A stretch of 64,000 bases of DNA from Paenibacillaceae bacterium GAS479 (GTDB lineage Bacteria; Bacillota; Bacilli; Paenibacillales; Paenibacillaceae). Shown piece by piece: positions 36,993-46,470 of the stretch (positions within the stretch are counted from its first letter, which is position 1; every line of letters starts with the position of its first letter). A program made the translations under genes and the position numbers. The notes under the pieces are model-generated. The model was not told the origin of the DNA. It made no database searches and worked only from the letters and a program-made list of their open reading frames with translations. The stretch covers positions 2,807,501 to 2,871,500 of the forward strand of contig LT629764.1 of NCBI GenBank assembly GCA_900105225.1, given 5' to 3'.

Positions 36993-39900
36993 TTATCGGC
37001 GTGTCAGCTGGCTTTTCCAAAGAATGAAGCGATGCCGATCTCGCTCGGCCCCGAGTCCGCGCAGCAACTCAGCGCCTTCCGTCTCGTCAACAGGCTTGCC
37101 GTTCCACTCCTCAACCGTTATTTTGGCTAGACCTTGCCGTGTTGCAATAGATGCGAGCATTTCCTGTAGGCTCGCGGCCACATGCGAGCGACTTGAAGAA
37201 GCCGAAGTGGCAGGGGCATCCGCATGGGATTGTTGGGCGGTCCCGTAAGAGGGAACGACAGCAGCTTGAGAGGCGGCGGAGTCGTGAGCGCCAGGTGAAC
37301 CACCTGCACCAGCGCTCCCAGAGGGATGCCCTGCATCGAGACTGTGGATGCGGCGGCCGTTATTTTCGATCCAATACAGCCAGCGACCATTTTCCAATAC
37401 CAAATAATTGCCTGGTTTGCGGGCATATCCGCCCGATTCGCTATCAGGCCAATTGGCCAACAGACCGAACGGATTGGCTGGGTCCGCCGCACTGATCACG
37501 GTCAAGCCGCTACCTTCTTCTTGTGGAAGCGGGTGGCGCACCGCATCGGCAATCTCGCGAGTCGTGAATTGCATGGCAGGCATGCCCTGGATCAGATGAC
37601 CTCGCACAAGAACTCCCCATTCCTCCAGCCGTTTGAGGGAAGGCAGCAGTTCCTCCCAAGCATAGGGAGATGCCGCAGCTACGAGATCGCGGGAAATGAT
37701 GCCGAAGGTATCCAGCAGGCGATAGATCCAACGGACGACAGGGGAGCCCTCCGCGTTGCCCTCGCCCTCCGGCAAAGGGCGGCCTAAGCTGTTCAACAGG
37801 CTACGGCGGGGCTCGGTCGCTCCTTCAGCCACGTTTTTCGCAGCCAAATTCGAGTTTCCCGGAGTTGATCCTGTATCCGAATTGTCCGAAATCCCGCTGC
37901 GAATCCGATTCCCAGCGGGATTCAATTCGGAATCCTCAGCTACATGACGCCGATCGGCGGGGGAAGCTCCGTCCGTCTGCGTTTCCACCCGTTGCAACGA
38001 GCCGGTCCAGAACCAGCGTCCAAGTCCCGAACCGCCCCATCCCGCAGCGCGTCCGGCCTTCGGCTTGGAGCGTTTGCTGCTTCCGGCACTCCTCAAAGGG
38101 GCGAACTGATCATTGGACACATGCCCCTCCCACACGAGTTCCAGCAGCTCAGCCTGCACCTCTGAAGGGGGCCGGTCCAGCTCCCGCGCTAGACGCGTCA
38201 GAAACATCGCCCCGCCCTGCTTCAATCGCTGCAGCAATTCCGGATGCGAGGACACCCCATCGGTTTTCAGATAAGGGGTGTACAAATCTCTGGAATCCGG
38301 GAGGAAAAAGGCGATCTTGCCTTCTTTTTCTCCGTCTTCGCGGCGGCCTAGCCAGAGCACCTCGCCAGAGGCGCATAGCAGATCTAGCTCCTCGGGCCGG
38401 TAAGAAGCGAGCCGGGAAGGGAGGATGAATGATTCCCAATGCGACAAAGGGAAAAAGAACCCCTGAAGCTGCTCAAGTACTTGCAACAGCCCATGCTCGC
38501 CCCGCAATTGCGTCCCTTGCAGAGCATGCTGTCGGCTCGCTATGAGGCTGCACCAGCGTATAGCGTCCGCCGCTTCGCTGCGGCCGCGAGCCGCCTGAAC
38601 GGACAGCCGGATGATCCGCGCCGCCGTCAGGCTGGATGAATACAGCGCCTCGCCACCTTCAGCAAAAGGCGCACGCTGAATACGGTCCGCCTCCAGCAGG
38701 CGGGCGATAAGGCGCTTCGCACCATCCCGGCCGAGAGCGGGATAGCGCTTCGCCAGCTCCACCGGCGTAAAGCCTAGCCGGGTCGAGATGTAGCGCTCCA
38801 CGACGAACATCTCCGCATCCTGCTCCTGTGGAAAGCGAGCGTACAGCTCTGCTTCATCCCCACATATATAGCGTGCAGGCAGATCGCCGCCCGGCTCGTA
38901 GAGCGAGAGTCGGCGCTGCTCCTGCAGCTGCCGCAGCCATGATGCGGCTGTTTGGCGGGCAACGCTGGCAGCTGCATCGGCTGGGACTGACGGCTGCGCA
39001 GAGTGGGAGGCTGAAGCTGGCTTATCTCCCACACTGCCTTGCGTGCTATTCGGCTCGCTAACCTCAGGTTTTGCTGGCGGAGCAGATGCAGCTGAATTCA
39101 TTGCAGCGCTATCCGCAGCAACAACAGCGGCCGCGAGGCGAAGCAGCTCCTCCTCCGAGCTGTCCCCGCGTTGCTTGAGCAACTGGTACAGCTCGTCCGC
39201 AGTGCGCAGGCTTATGCCGTCCGGCTCTTCCAGCCGTTGGCGCTCCGCAGCCAGCACTTGCGGATCGATTGCGCCGAGCAGAGCTTCCTGGCCGAACAGC
39301 TCACCAGCCAGCTCTCTGCTCATCTGAAGCAGCTGCGTTTGCACGGCGCGGTCCAGGCCGTCGCCTTCATAGATGCGCATGTTCACATATTCAGCCGCGA
39401 ACTGCGAGGCAAGTGGCGAGGGCCGCTCCCGGCGGTGAACGGTCAGCGTAATTTCTCCTTTTTTCATACGTTCCAGCAGCTCCGTCAGGCGGGGCAAATC
39501 AAGGTAAACGTTCAAGCATTCCCGCATTGCCTCGCCCAGGTAAGGAAAGCGGTCCGCATAGGGCAAAGCCGCGCGCAGCAGCCCCTCGCCGCGCAGCCGC
39601 ATTTGCCACATAGGCGTGCGGGTGTAGCTGCGGGAGAGCAGCAGTGATGTCTCGGCAATACGCCGGAAGGCAACAGCGAGCAGCGGGGAGCCAGGCAACG
39701 CCTCCATGAGCAGAGAAGGCAGCGTCTCCGGAGTCACGCCGTGCACCGCCTGTAGCCAGGATGGCTCCCATTCCGGCAGAACGAACTCGATGCCGTTGTC
39801 TTTGGCGTTTCCATACAGGCCGTAGGGCAGGGTGTTCTCAAAACGGCGCTCAATGGCCAGTTGCCAAGTGCGGTTGACGCGGCGGCCCCAGGCGTTGTGG

Positions 39901-42245
39901 ATGACAATATGCGTCTGGCCCGCGATGTCCTTATATACTTCGACAGCAAGTCGTGTCGCCGTCGGGACGACGCCGGTCACCATCTGCGCTCGCGCCAGCG
40001 CCGCTAGTCCGCGCGCCGAGCGGTCATCCAAGCTATACTGCTCCCGCAGATGCAGGATGACCTCTTCCTCCGCTACGCTGAAGAGAGGCTCATTATCCGC
40101 ATCGGCTTCGTCAGCAAGGATGGGCGCAGAGTCGGCTCCCGCAGCGGCATCAGCCTTCTGCAGCCTCTCCAACAGATCAGCCCAGAGAGCAGCGACTCGT
40201 TCCCCGAGCAGGTAGGAGCGCGAGCCGGCCTCATTGCGCCAAAAAGGGATCTCGCTGAAGCTGTTGCTCGTCTCCGTCACGTATATCCGATCCTTGTTGA
40301 TCAAACGGATGGTCCAGGAATTTGTACCGAGCTGGAACACGTCTCCGACCCGGCTCTCATGCACGAATTCCTCGTCAAGCTCCCCGATATGGGAGCGGCT
40401 GTCGGCATGGTGGACGGGATAGGAGCCGCTCTGTGGAATCGTCCCAGCTCCGGTGACGGCGGCCATGCGGCTGTTGGAGCGGGGGCCGATGAGATCCCCT
40501 TCACGGTCCCATTCCAGCAAGGGGCGGGCAAAAGGATAAAGCCCTGCCAGCACCCCAAGCATCGATTCCAGCCTTTCTCGGGGAAAAGTCCGGTAGCTGT
40601 CGCTGCCGACAATGAGCCGATAAAGCCCATCCAGCGTCCAAGTATCGCCGGAGGCCATCGCCACGGTTTGCTGCGACAGCACATCCAATGCGTCTCGCGG
40701 CACTTCGATCGGCTCGATGTCCCGCTCCGCGATCATGCGGCTGAGCACCGCGATTTCCGGCAGCGACCCGCGTTGGCGCGCCAGGATGACACCGCGGCTA
40801 ATGTCGCCAACGGCATGGCCGGCACGTCCAATGCGTTGAATGCCTGCCGCGGCGGACAGAGGAGAATCCATTTGGATCACCAGATCGACATGCCCAACGT
40901 CAATGCCTAGTTCAAGCGAGGAGGTCGCTACGATACAGCGAAGCTGCCCCTCTTTGAGCAGGAGCTCCACCTCCAGCCGCCGCCCACGGTCCATACTTCC
41001 ATGATGGGCGCGGCACATTTCGTAGCCGGTATAATCGTTCATTCGCAGGCAAAGCCGCTCTGCCATCCGGCGGCTGTTCACAAAGACGAGCACGGAACGG
41101 CAGCCTTCCATCAGTTGAAGAATCCGGTCCATGATCGGGAACCAGACCGACTCCCGGTTGTTATGGAGACGGCTATTGTCCGGCATGGTGACGGATACCT
41201 GCATGCTTTTGCTCATTGCGCTCTCTATAATGGCGACCGGGCGAGCCTTGAAGCCTAACGGATGGGGAGGAGGCTCGTCCCTTTGAACTGCCGTTGTATG
41301 CACTTCATGCTGAGATCGATCGCTTCCCTCTACAGCCCGCTCACCGCCGTCAGCCCGCTCGTCATCTTGCGCTTCCTCGCTACCGTCCGCAGTCGCGGAC
41401 ATCTGACCGACGTTCTTCTCTTGTTTACCGCCAGCCGCAGTCGCGGCCTCCGCCGTCCAACCGCCAAGAAATCTTGCGACCCGATCCATCGGCTTCTGCG
41501 TAGCCGAAAGGCCGATCCGCTGGAGCGGCCGTCCGCACCAGGCTTCCAGCCGCTCCAGCGTCAGCGACAGATGGGAGCCGCGCTTGTCGGCGGCGAGGCT
41601 GTGAATCTCGTCCACAATGACCTGCTCCGCCGTTTGCAGCATCACCCTGCCTTTAGCTGAGCCGAGCAAAATATATAGCGATTCTGGAGTGGTGACAAGC
41701 ACATCCGGCGGGCGGCGAAGCATGGAGGCTCGCTTGGAAGCTGGGGTATCTCCCGTCCGAACGGCACAAGTAATACTTAGTGATCCTTGGTGTGACTTCC
41801 CCTTGTTTTTCTTGCTTTTAGTAGCTTTGGAAGAAACCGAATCCCTTGAGCTAGCATGTTCCCCTTCATCACTAGTCTGGGCCTGGCGCTCTTCATACAA
41901 GCGTCCGATCTCTTCGACGAAAGTCGTCACATGGTCGTAAATATCATTATTGAGGGCTTTGAGCGGTGTGATGTACAGCACGCGGACGCCGGGTTGCGGC
42001 GGATTTGTCGAAGTAGCGGCCTCCTTGGCACGCAGCACGCGGTCCAGGCAGGGCAGCAGGGCGGCAAGCGTTTTACCGGAGCCGGTTGGCGCGGCCAGCA
42101 GCGTATGCGCGCCGCTCCGAATCTCCTTCCAGGAGCGCCGCTGCACATCGGTGGGCGATCCGAAAGTGGAGGTGAACCACTCGCCCAGCACAGGATGAAA
42201 AGAATCTAAAGAAATATCAGAGAGGGGCTTGGTTTGGTCGCTCAT
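36993..42245 (-). CDS. Large Lhr-type DEAD/DEAH-box helicase
   Basis: 1750 residues; GAAGGAGCCGGACG precedes the ATG. Superfamily 2 helicase motifs run in order: Q-like TDVQRRSWKEI, motif I LLAAPTGSGKTLAALLPCL, II VDEIHSLAADKRG, III IGLSATQKP, IV CRSVLVFVNSRRMAERLCLR, V LELGIDVGHVDLVIQMDSPL, VI QRIGRAGH. The Lhr winged-helix and C-terminal DUF-like regions follow, giving the large size typical of Lhr (about 1500 in E. coli). The extra length comes from disordered inserts, one near residues 275-325 rich in Gly/Glu/Asp (SATADGSEEAQDDERADGGE), a second near residues 1040-1090, and smaller ones. Lhr proteins are 3'-5' helicases linked to DNA repair. Confidence 0.93.
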   Translation of the reverse strand: MSDQTKPLSDISLDSFHPVLGEWFTSTFGSPTDVQRRSWKEIRSGAHTLLAAPTGSGKTLAALLPCLDRVLRAKEAATSTNPPQPGVRVLYITPLKALNNDIYDHVTTFVEEIGRLYEERQAQTSDEGEHASSRDSVSSKATKSKKNKGKSHQGSLSITCAVRTGDTPASKRASMLRRPPDVLVTTPESLYILLGSAKGRVMLQTAEQVIVDEIHSLAADKRGSHLSLTLERLEAWCGRPLQRIGLSATQKPMDRVARFLGGWTAEAATAAGGKQEKNVGQMSATADGSEEAQDDERADGGERAVEGSDRSQHEVHTTAVQRDEPPPHPLGFKARPVAIIESAMSKSMQVSVTMPDNSRLHNNRESVWFPIMDRILQLMEGCRSVLVFVNSRRMAERLCLRMNDYTGYEMCRAHHGSMDRGRRLEVELLLKEGQLRCIVATSSLELGIDVGHVDLVIQMDSPLSAAAGIQRIGRAGHAVGDISRGVILARQRGSLPEIAVLSRMIAERDIEPIEVPRDALDVLSQQTVAMASGDTWTLDGLYRLIVGSDSYRTFPRERLESMLGVLAGLYPFARPLLEWDREGDLIGPRSNSRMAAVTGAGTIPQSGSYPVHHADSRSHIGELDEEFVHESRVGDVFQLGTNSWTIRLINKDRIYVTETSNSFSEIPFWRNEAGSRSYLLGERVAALWADLLERLQKADAAAGADSAPILADEADADNEPLFSVAEEEVILHLREQYSLDDRSARGLAALARAQMVTGVVPTATRLAVEVYKDIAGQTHIVIHNAWGRRVNRTWQLAIERRFENTLPYGLYGNAKDNGIEFVLPEWEPSWLQAVHGVTPETLPSLLMEALPGSPLLAVAFRRIAETSLLLSRSYTRTPMWQMRLRGEGLLRAALPYADRFPYLGEAMRECLNVYLDLPRLTELLERMKKGEITLTVHRRERPSPLASQFAAEYVNMRIYEGDGLDRAVQTQLLQMSRELAGELFGQEALLGAIDPQVLAAERQRLEEPDGISLRTADELYQLLKQRGDSSEEELLRLAAAVVAADSAAMNSAASAPPAKPEVSEPNSTQGSVGDKPASASHSAQPSVPADAAASVARQTAASWLRQLQEQRRLSLYEPGGDLPARYICGDEAELYARFPQEQDAEMFVVERYISTRLGFTPVELAKRYPALGRDGAKRLIARLLEADRIQRAPFAEGGEALYSSSLTAARIIRLSVQAARGRSEAADAIRWCSLIASRQHALQGTQLRGEHGLLQVLEQLQGFFFPLSHWESFILPSRLASYRPEELDLLCASGEVLWLGRREDGEKEGKIAFFLPDSRDLYTPYLKTDGVSSHPELLQRLKQGGAMFLTRLARELDRPPSEVQAELLELVWEGHVSNDQFAPLRSAGSSKRSKPKAGRAAGWGGSGLGRWFWTGSLQRVETQTDGASPADRRHVAEDSELNPAGNRIRSGISDNSDTGSTPGNSNLAAKNVAEGATEPRRSLLNSLGRPLPEGEGNAEGSPVVRWIYRLLDTFGIISRDLVAAASPYAWEELLPSLKRLEEWGVLVRGHLIQGMPAMQFTTREIADAVRHPLPQEEGSGLTVISAADPANPFGLLANWPDSESGGYARKPGNYLVLENGRWLYWIENNGRRIHSLDAGHPSGSAGAGGSPGAHDSAASQAAVVPSYGTAQQSHADAPATSASSSRSHVAASLQEMLASIATRQGLAKITVEEWNGKPVDETEGAELLRGLGAERDRHRFILWKSQLTRR

Positions 42246-42505
42246 CGTCCGGCTCCTTCACTATGGATTGCGTTTAGACGGGTCCATTTCTTTGCTTTCT
42301 GGGCCATGCGCGCCAACCCCCTTAAGTCATTGGTTGCTCTAAGCTTACTACAATCTACTGCTGCTTGCCTGCTAGCGGCGAAGCGGCTGAATTTATTCAT
42401 CATTCTCGCCATTAAACTGCAACTCTAGCAATGTCCTCCTCGTTCTATTCTATAGAAAAATAATCCATTATCTGTGAACCGCCATCTTAAGGAGGAAGTC
42501 CATTC

Positions 42506-43831
42506 ATGTCCCTTGCCACATCTCGCCGTCCGCTCGCTGCGGCGTTAGCCTCAGCTCTGCTGCTAGGCGCGGCCCTCGGCGGGCCTGCTGCAGCTCATGC
42601 CACCGGCAAACCAGCTACGCTCGTTTTGCCTGCCGCAGTCTCCAAAGCCGCTTCCGCCACGATTATGCTCGATGGCTACCCGCTTGCCTTCCCCGTGGCT
42701 CCGCTCATCCACGGCGGTACAACGCTCGTGCCGTTCCGCGCCATCGCGGAGGCGCTGGCCGTCCCTGTAACCTGGGACGCCAAGACTAAGACCATAATCG
42801 CCGTCAAATCCTTCCCCGACGGCAGCAAACGCAACATCCAATTGCGCCTGGGAAGCAAACAGGCGCTGCTCGACGGTCGTCCAGCGCAGCTGGCGCAGGC
42901 TCCGCTGCAGAGCAGCGGCACGGTGCTGGTGCCGCTTAGCTTTTTCAGCACCGCCTTCGGTGCAGGAGTGAGCTGGGATGGAGCCCAAAAGACCGTCTCC
43001 ATCCAGTCGACCGCCGAGCGGGTTTACGTGAAAGCTTATTATGCTATGAGCTCTTTCTCGCAGCGTGAGCACCTGAATCGCTTCGATTCCGTAGCGTTTG
43101 GCTGGGGACGGATCGGTGAAGACGGCAAGCTGACGCTGAAGGGCCGCGACTTTTATTGGCCTGATCCAAACGGCGGCACGACGCCTGAGAGCCTCGTGGC
43201 GGATGCCACAGCAGCCGGTGTGAACACTCAGTTCATGGTATTTGGAGTCGACGGCCGAGGTGAGCTGAGCAAGCTGCTCGGTGACAGCACGCTGCGCGCC
43301 GAAGCGGTGAAGTCGATCGTTTCCACGGCCACGATCGGCGGCTTCAAAAGCATTGCGCTCGACTTCGAGGGTCTTGGTCTCACCGGAGACAAGCTGGTCG
43401 CACAGAAGTCGTTTACGCGCTTCGTGACCGAGCTGCGGGCTGCTTCCAAGGAAGTAGGTCTCGGCCTGTCGCTAGCACTTCATCCGCTGAATGGGGCTTT
43501 TAAGGGTTATGACTACAAGGAACTTGCGAAGCAGTCGGACGAGATTGTCATTATGGCATATGCCTACGATGGGGAAAAAGGTCCCGAGCCGCTCGATCGA
43601 ATCGACGAGGCGATTCGCCTCGCGCTGAAGGAGACCGACCGCAGCAAGCTGCTGCTCGGCATCTCGCTCGGGAGCGAAAACAACCAATCGCTGCGCGGTC
43701 CAGCCGGTCTGGCCAAGCGTTATGGCCTGAAAGGCATCGCGCTCTGGCGGCTCGGCGCCGGCCTTGTAGACGGCTCCTCGCTTGCTGCATTGGAGGGGAC
43801 GATCAAGCTGCGCGGCCCGGTCAAGGACTGA
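42506..43831 (+). CDS. Secreted protein with copper-amine-oxidase-type stalk domain and GH18-like domain
   Basis: 441 residues; AAGGAGGAAGTCCATTC precedes the ATG. The signal peptide ends around PAAAHATG. A stalk/Copper_amine_oxidN domain (residues about 50-168) shows PLIHGGTTLVPFRAIAEALA, VTWDAKTKTIIAV and GTVLVPLSFFSTAFGAGVSW. From about residue 172 a GH18-like TIM barrel follows: VKAYYAMSSFS, the active-site strand IALDFEGL (one Asp/Glu pair of DxxDxDxE kept), and VIMAYAYDG. This resembles cortex- or peptidoglycan-associated GH18 proteins such as YdhD or YaaH. The catalytic Glu of DFEG is present, so activity is possible. It is secreted to the wall or envelope. Confidence 0.85.
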   Translation: MSLATSRRPLAAALASALLLGAALGGPAAAHATGKPATLVLPAAVSKAASATIMLDGYPLAFPVAPLIHGGTTLVPFRAIAEALAVPVTWDAKTKTIIAVKSFPDGSKRNIQLRLGSKQALLDGRPAQLAQAPLQSSGTVLVPLSFFSTAFGAGVSWDGAQKTVSIQSTAERVYVKAYYAMSSFSQREHLNRFDSVAFGWGRIGEDGKLTLKGRDFYWPDPNGGTTPESLVADATAAGVNTQFMVFGVDGRGELSKLLGDSTLRAEAVKSIVSTATIGGFKSIALDFEGLGLTGDKLVAQKSFTRFVTELRAASKEVGLGLSLALHPLNGAFKGYDYKELAKQSDEIVIMAYAYDGEKGPEPLDRIDEAIRLALKETDRSKLLLGISLGSENNQSLRGPAGLAKRYGLKGIALWRLGAGLVDGSSLAALEGTIKLRGPVKD

Positions 43832-43856
43832 GGCAGCACGGGGCCATTGTCGTATA

Positions 43857-43903
43857 AAAGAAGGCATCCATATCCTAAAAAATAGGATTTGGATGCCTTC
43901 TTT
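43857..43903. terminator. Bidirectional terminator between the GH18-like and MFS genes
   Basis: AAAGAAGGCATCCATATCC and GGATTTGGATGCCTTCTTT form a long stem around TAAAAAATA, with A- and T-runs on opposite sides. Confidence 0.92.
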
Positions 43904-43942
43904 ACATGTTGTAAGTGTTGCTGAAGCAAACATGGGGTTTCT

Positions 43943-45463
43943 TCAGAGACCTCTATCGACCGTTCGAGTTCCACCTATTTCTTGTTCACTTGATTTTACA
44001 CGCTTCATAAAGAACGAAATGAACAGTGCGATGATCGACATGATACCAGCAAAAATAAAGGCGCCTTGGACTCCAAAAACAACGGAAGAGGGCAAATGCT
44101 CCAATAAAGCGGGGTCTACGTTGGCGTGATTGAGTCCGTTGCTCCTATCAAATCCTTTATCACTCAAGTAGCTTGACTGACCTGTCGCTAGTATCGTCAT
44201 CGCCAGCGCGCTGCCAATCGCCCCAGCCACTTGCTGCAAGGTACTCATTATAGCTGTACCATGTGGATAAAACTCGGCCGGAAGCTGGTTCATTCCATTG
44301 GTTTGTGCCGGCATCATGACCATGGACAGGGCCAACAAGAAAACGCAATGCAAGGCAACGATAAAAGTGGTTGAGGTATTCACTGTAATCGTTGAGAAGA
44401 GGAACATAGCTGTACCCATTAAAATCAGTCCGGGTATGATGAGCTTCCTTGGTCCATACTTATCGAAAAGTTTACCCATAAAAGGACCCGCAATACCGCT
44501 GATAAGCGTACCAGGCAGCAAGAGCAAACCAGCCTGCAGCACACTTTTTCCAAGGCCGTTCTGTAAAAGGATTGGCAGCAGCAGCATGGAAGACAAAAGC
44601 ATCATCATCATGACAGTGAAGAGTACCACCGACAAACTAAACATCGAATAACGGAACGTACGAAGGTTCATGAGCGGCGATGCTATGCTGAATTGACGCC
44701 AAGTGAAGAGAATAAGCGCTAGTACACCCATTGTTAAGCAAGAAATAACGAACAGATCACTCCAGCCAATCTCGCCGGCTTTGCTAAAGCCAAATAAAAG
44801 ACTGCCGAAACCGATTGTCGAAAGCAGCAGAGAGAGGATATCAATTTTGGGACGAGTAATAACGGATATATTTTTCAAGAAAAGGATACCGATAATTAAT
44901 GCGATAAGGAGAATGGTGCTGGAAATCCAGAAAATCCAGTGCCAAGACAGATTTTCAATAATGATACCGGCAACTGTCGGACCGGAAGCCGGCGCTAACG
45001 TTAACACAAGCCCCATCAATCCCATAGCCGCGCCGCGCTTTTCCGCCGGGAAAAGAATAAGTATCGCGTTCATCATAAGGGGTAAAAGCAAAGCCAGGCC
45101 AGCGGCCTGAAAAAAACGCGCCGACAGAAGCACTTCAAAATTAGGTGCCAATCCGGCAATCAGCGAGCCGATTATTGAGAAAGTGAGAGAGGCTACGAAC
45201 AGTTGTCTCGTCGTAAACCATTGAAGCAGCAGACCGGACACCGGACCTAAAATGCCCAGTACGAGCATATAACCTGTCGTTAGCCATTGGATTTTGGTCG
45301 GACCCACTTGCAGTTGCTTCATAAGCTCGGGAAGCGCAATATTTAGGGCTGTTTCACTAAACATACCGATGAAGGCGCCTAATAATAATGAAATAAGAAT
45401 CGGAGCTGCCTTTACTTTTACATTGACTTGTTTGGTTTCATTGGTTTGAATTGATGCTTCCAT
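43943..45463 (-). CDS. DHA2-family multidrug efflux MFS transporter
   Basis: 506 residues from the ATG at 45463, which follows CGGAGAGTGGAC; an upstream ATG has no ribosome binding site. Many hydrophobic helices (length fits 14-helix DHA2 transporters). Conserved parts include ETALNIALPELMKQLQVGPT (motif D1), IQWLTTGYMLVLGILGPVSG, and the ENLSWHWIFWISS motif typical of EmrB/QacA/LmrB proteins. The MerR-type regulator gene ends 25 nt upstream on the same strand, so one promoter serves both. Drug-induced expression of an exporter through a MerR regulator is a common scheme and is the likely role here; the substrates are unknown. Confidence 0.93.
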   Translation of the reverse strand: MEASIQTNETKQVNVKVKAAPILISLLLGAFIGMFSETALNIALPELMKQLQVGPTKIQWLTTGYMLVLGILGPVSGLLLQWFTTRQLFVASLTFSIIGSLIAGLAPNFEVLLSARFFQAAGLALLLPLMMNAILILFPAEKRGAAMGLMGLVLTLAPASGPTVAGIIIENLSWHWIFWISSTILLIALIIGILFLKNISVITRPKIDILSLLLSTIGFGSLLFGFSKAGEIGWSDLFVISCLTMGVLALILFTWRQFSIASPLMNLRTFRYSMFSLSVVLFTVMMMMLLSSMLLLPILLQNGLGKSVLQAGLLLLPGTLISGIAGPFMGKLFDKYGPRKLIIPGLILMGTAMFLFSTITVNTSTTFIVALHCVFLLALSMVMMPAQTNGMNQLPAEFYPHGTAIMSTLQQVAGAIGSALAMTILATGQSSYLSDKGFDRSNGLNHANVDPALLEHLPSSVVFGVQGAFIFAGIMSIIALFISFFMKRVKSSEQEIGGTRTVDRGL

Positions 45464-45487
45464 GTCCACTCTCCGGTTCATTTAGAA

Positions 45488-46309
45488 TTAAGAATTATCT
45501 CTAGCCGCCGCTTGCTGTTCACTGCGATGGCTCGGATAATTAAACAATTCAAACAAGAAGCTCTTAAAGGTTGGCTCAAAGCTGTTCATGAAAAATTGGG
45601 GATCCAACTTCTCCAGCACTTTTCCTGTCTCGCTCATCGGCAGCTCCTGCAGCGGTTGTCCCAGCACACATTCAATCATCAGCTGCAGACTACGCGCGCA
45701 CTTCTGTACAAGTGGATCCTCCGGCTGCAGCCCTTGTTTGAACATGACGAGCAGATCGTTAAGCCCTAACGTCATCTCACGTTCTGCCCTAAGCCGCTCC
45801 TCCAGATCTGATCCACTCATAAACATGGATTGTACAACCGATTCCGGCAGCCGATCGGAGAGCCACTGCTTCTGCTCCTCCTCGTGCTGGATGGAATGAA
45901 TAATCTGCATAAGGAGCTGGGGATCAATCGCTCGGTTATCCTTAACAATCGCTCTCGCCCGTTCAATCGTAGCTACAACACGCTGGATATGCTTTTGCTT
46001 CTGTAGCAGCAGCTCATATTGCATCTCGAGAGAAGAATGAAAGTCCTTGCTATCCTGCTCCAAATACTTGCCAATCTGATCTAACGAGAAGTCTAGATAT
46101 TTTAAGGTCAAAATTTGATGAAGCCGGAATAAATCCTCATCGGTATAAGTCCGGTGTCCCCGCTCATTGTAGCCGCTAGGCTTGAGCAGCCCCTTGCGAT
46201 CATAAAAGCGCAGCGTACGTTCCGTCGTTGAAGTAAGTTTGGCAAATGAACCAATGGAATAATACGTCTTATTTATCCTTTTCAGCCCCTTTCGATCCCA
46301 ATATAGCAC
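45488..46309 (-). CDS. MerR-family regulator of the downstream efflux gene
   Basis: The frame is open to GTG at 46309, but that codon lies in the promoter region, so the true start is nearer the MerR helix-turn-helix (YYSIGSFAKLTSTTERTLRF then YDRKGLLKPSGYNERGHRTY). The DNA-binding domain is followed by a coiled coil and a C-terminal ligand domain of about 130 residues (TipAS-like antibiotic-binding domain likely, judged from MTLGLNDLLVMFKQGLQPED and the repeated acidic helices). It should sense a drug and activate its own operon with the MFS exporter. Other in-frame candidates (CTG, ATA, ATT) are rare codons. Confidence 0.88.
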   Translation of the reverse strand: MLYWDRKGLKRINKTYYSIGSFAKLTSTTERTLRFYDRKGLLKPSGYNERGHRTYTDEDLFRLHQILTLKYLDFSLDQIGKYLEQDSKDFHSSLEMQYELLLQKQKHIQRVVATIERARAIVKDNRAIDPQLLMQIIHSIQHEEEQKQWLSDRLPESVVQSMFMSGSDLEERLRAEREMTLGLNDLLVMFKQGLQPEDPLVQKCARSLQLMIECVLGQPLQELPMSETGKVLEKLDPQFFMNSFEPTFKSFLFELFNYPSHRSEQQAAARDNS

Positions 46310-46330
46310 CTGACGTTACGTCAAGCGCAA
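46300..46330 (-). promoter_or_regulatory. MerR-type promoter of the regulator/MFS operon
   Basis: On the minus strand TTGCGC (46325-46330) and TATATT (46300-46305) are 19 bp apart, the long spacer typical of MerR-activated promoters. The spacer contains the palindrome TGACGTTACGTCA (46311-46323), the expected operator. Confidence 0.7.
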
Positions 46331-46470
46331 CCATTCCTTGATCTTCTCAATGCTGCGACGATTCATCAGCGAATTCCTGCTTTTGCTTTTTTATGTTTGC
46401 TGGCGCATGCTGGATATACATACCCGTTACCCCGATACGGTCAAGTAATCGCTGAGAGGAGATTTTTCAT

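Noticed and set aside
40050-40910. A 286-codon plus-strand frame inside the Lhr-like gene.
   Set aside because: Antisense shadow in high-GC coding DNA; the helicase motifs are on the minus strand.
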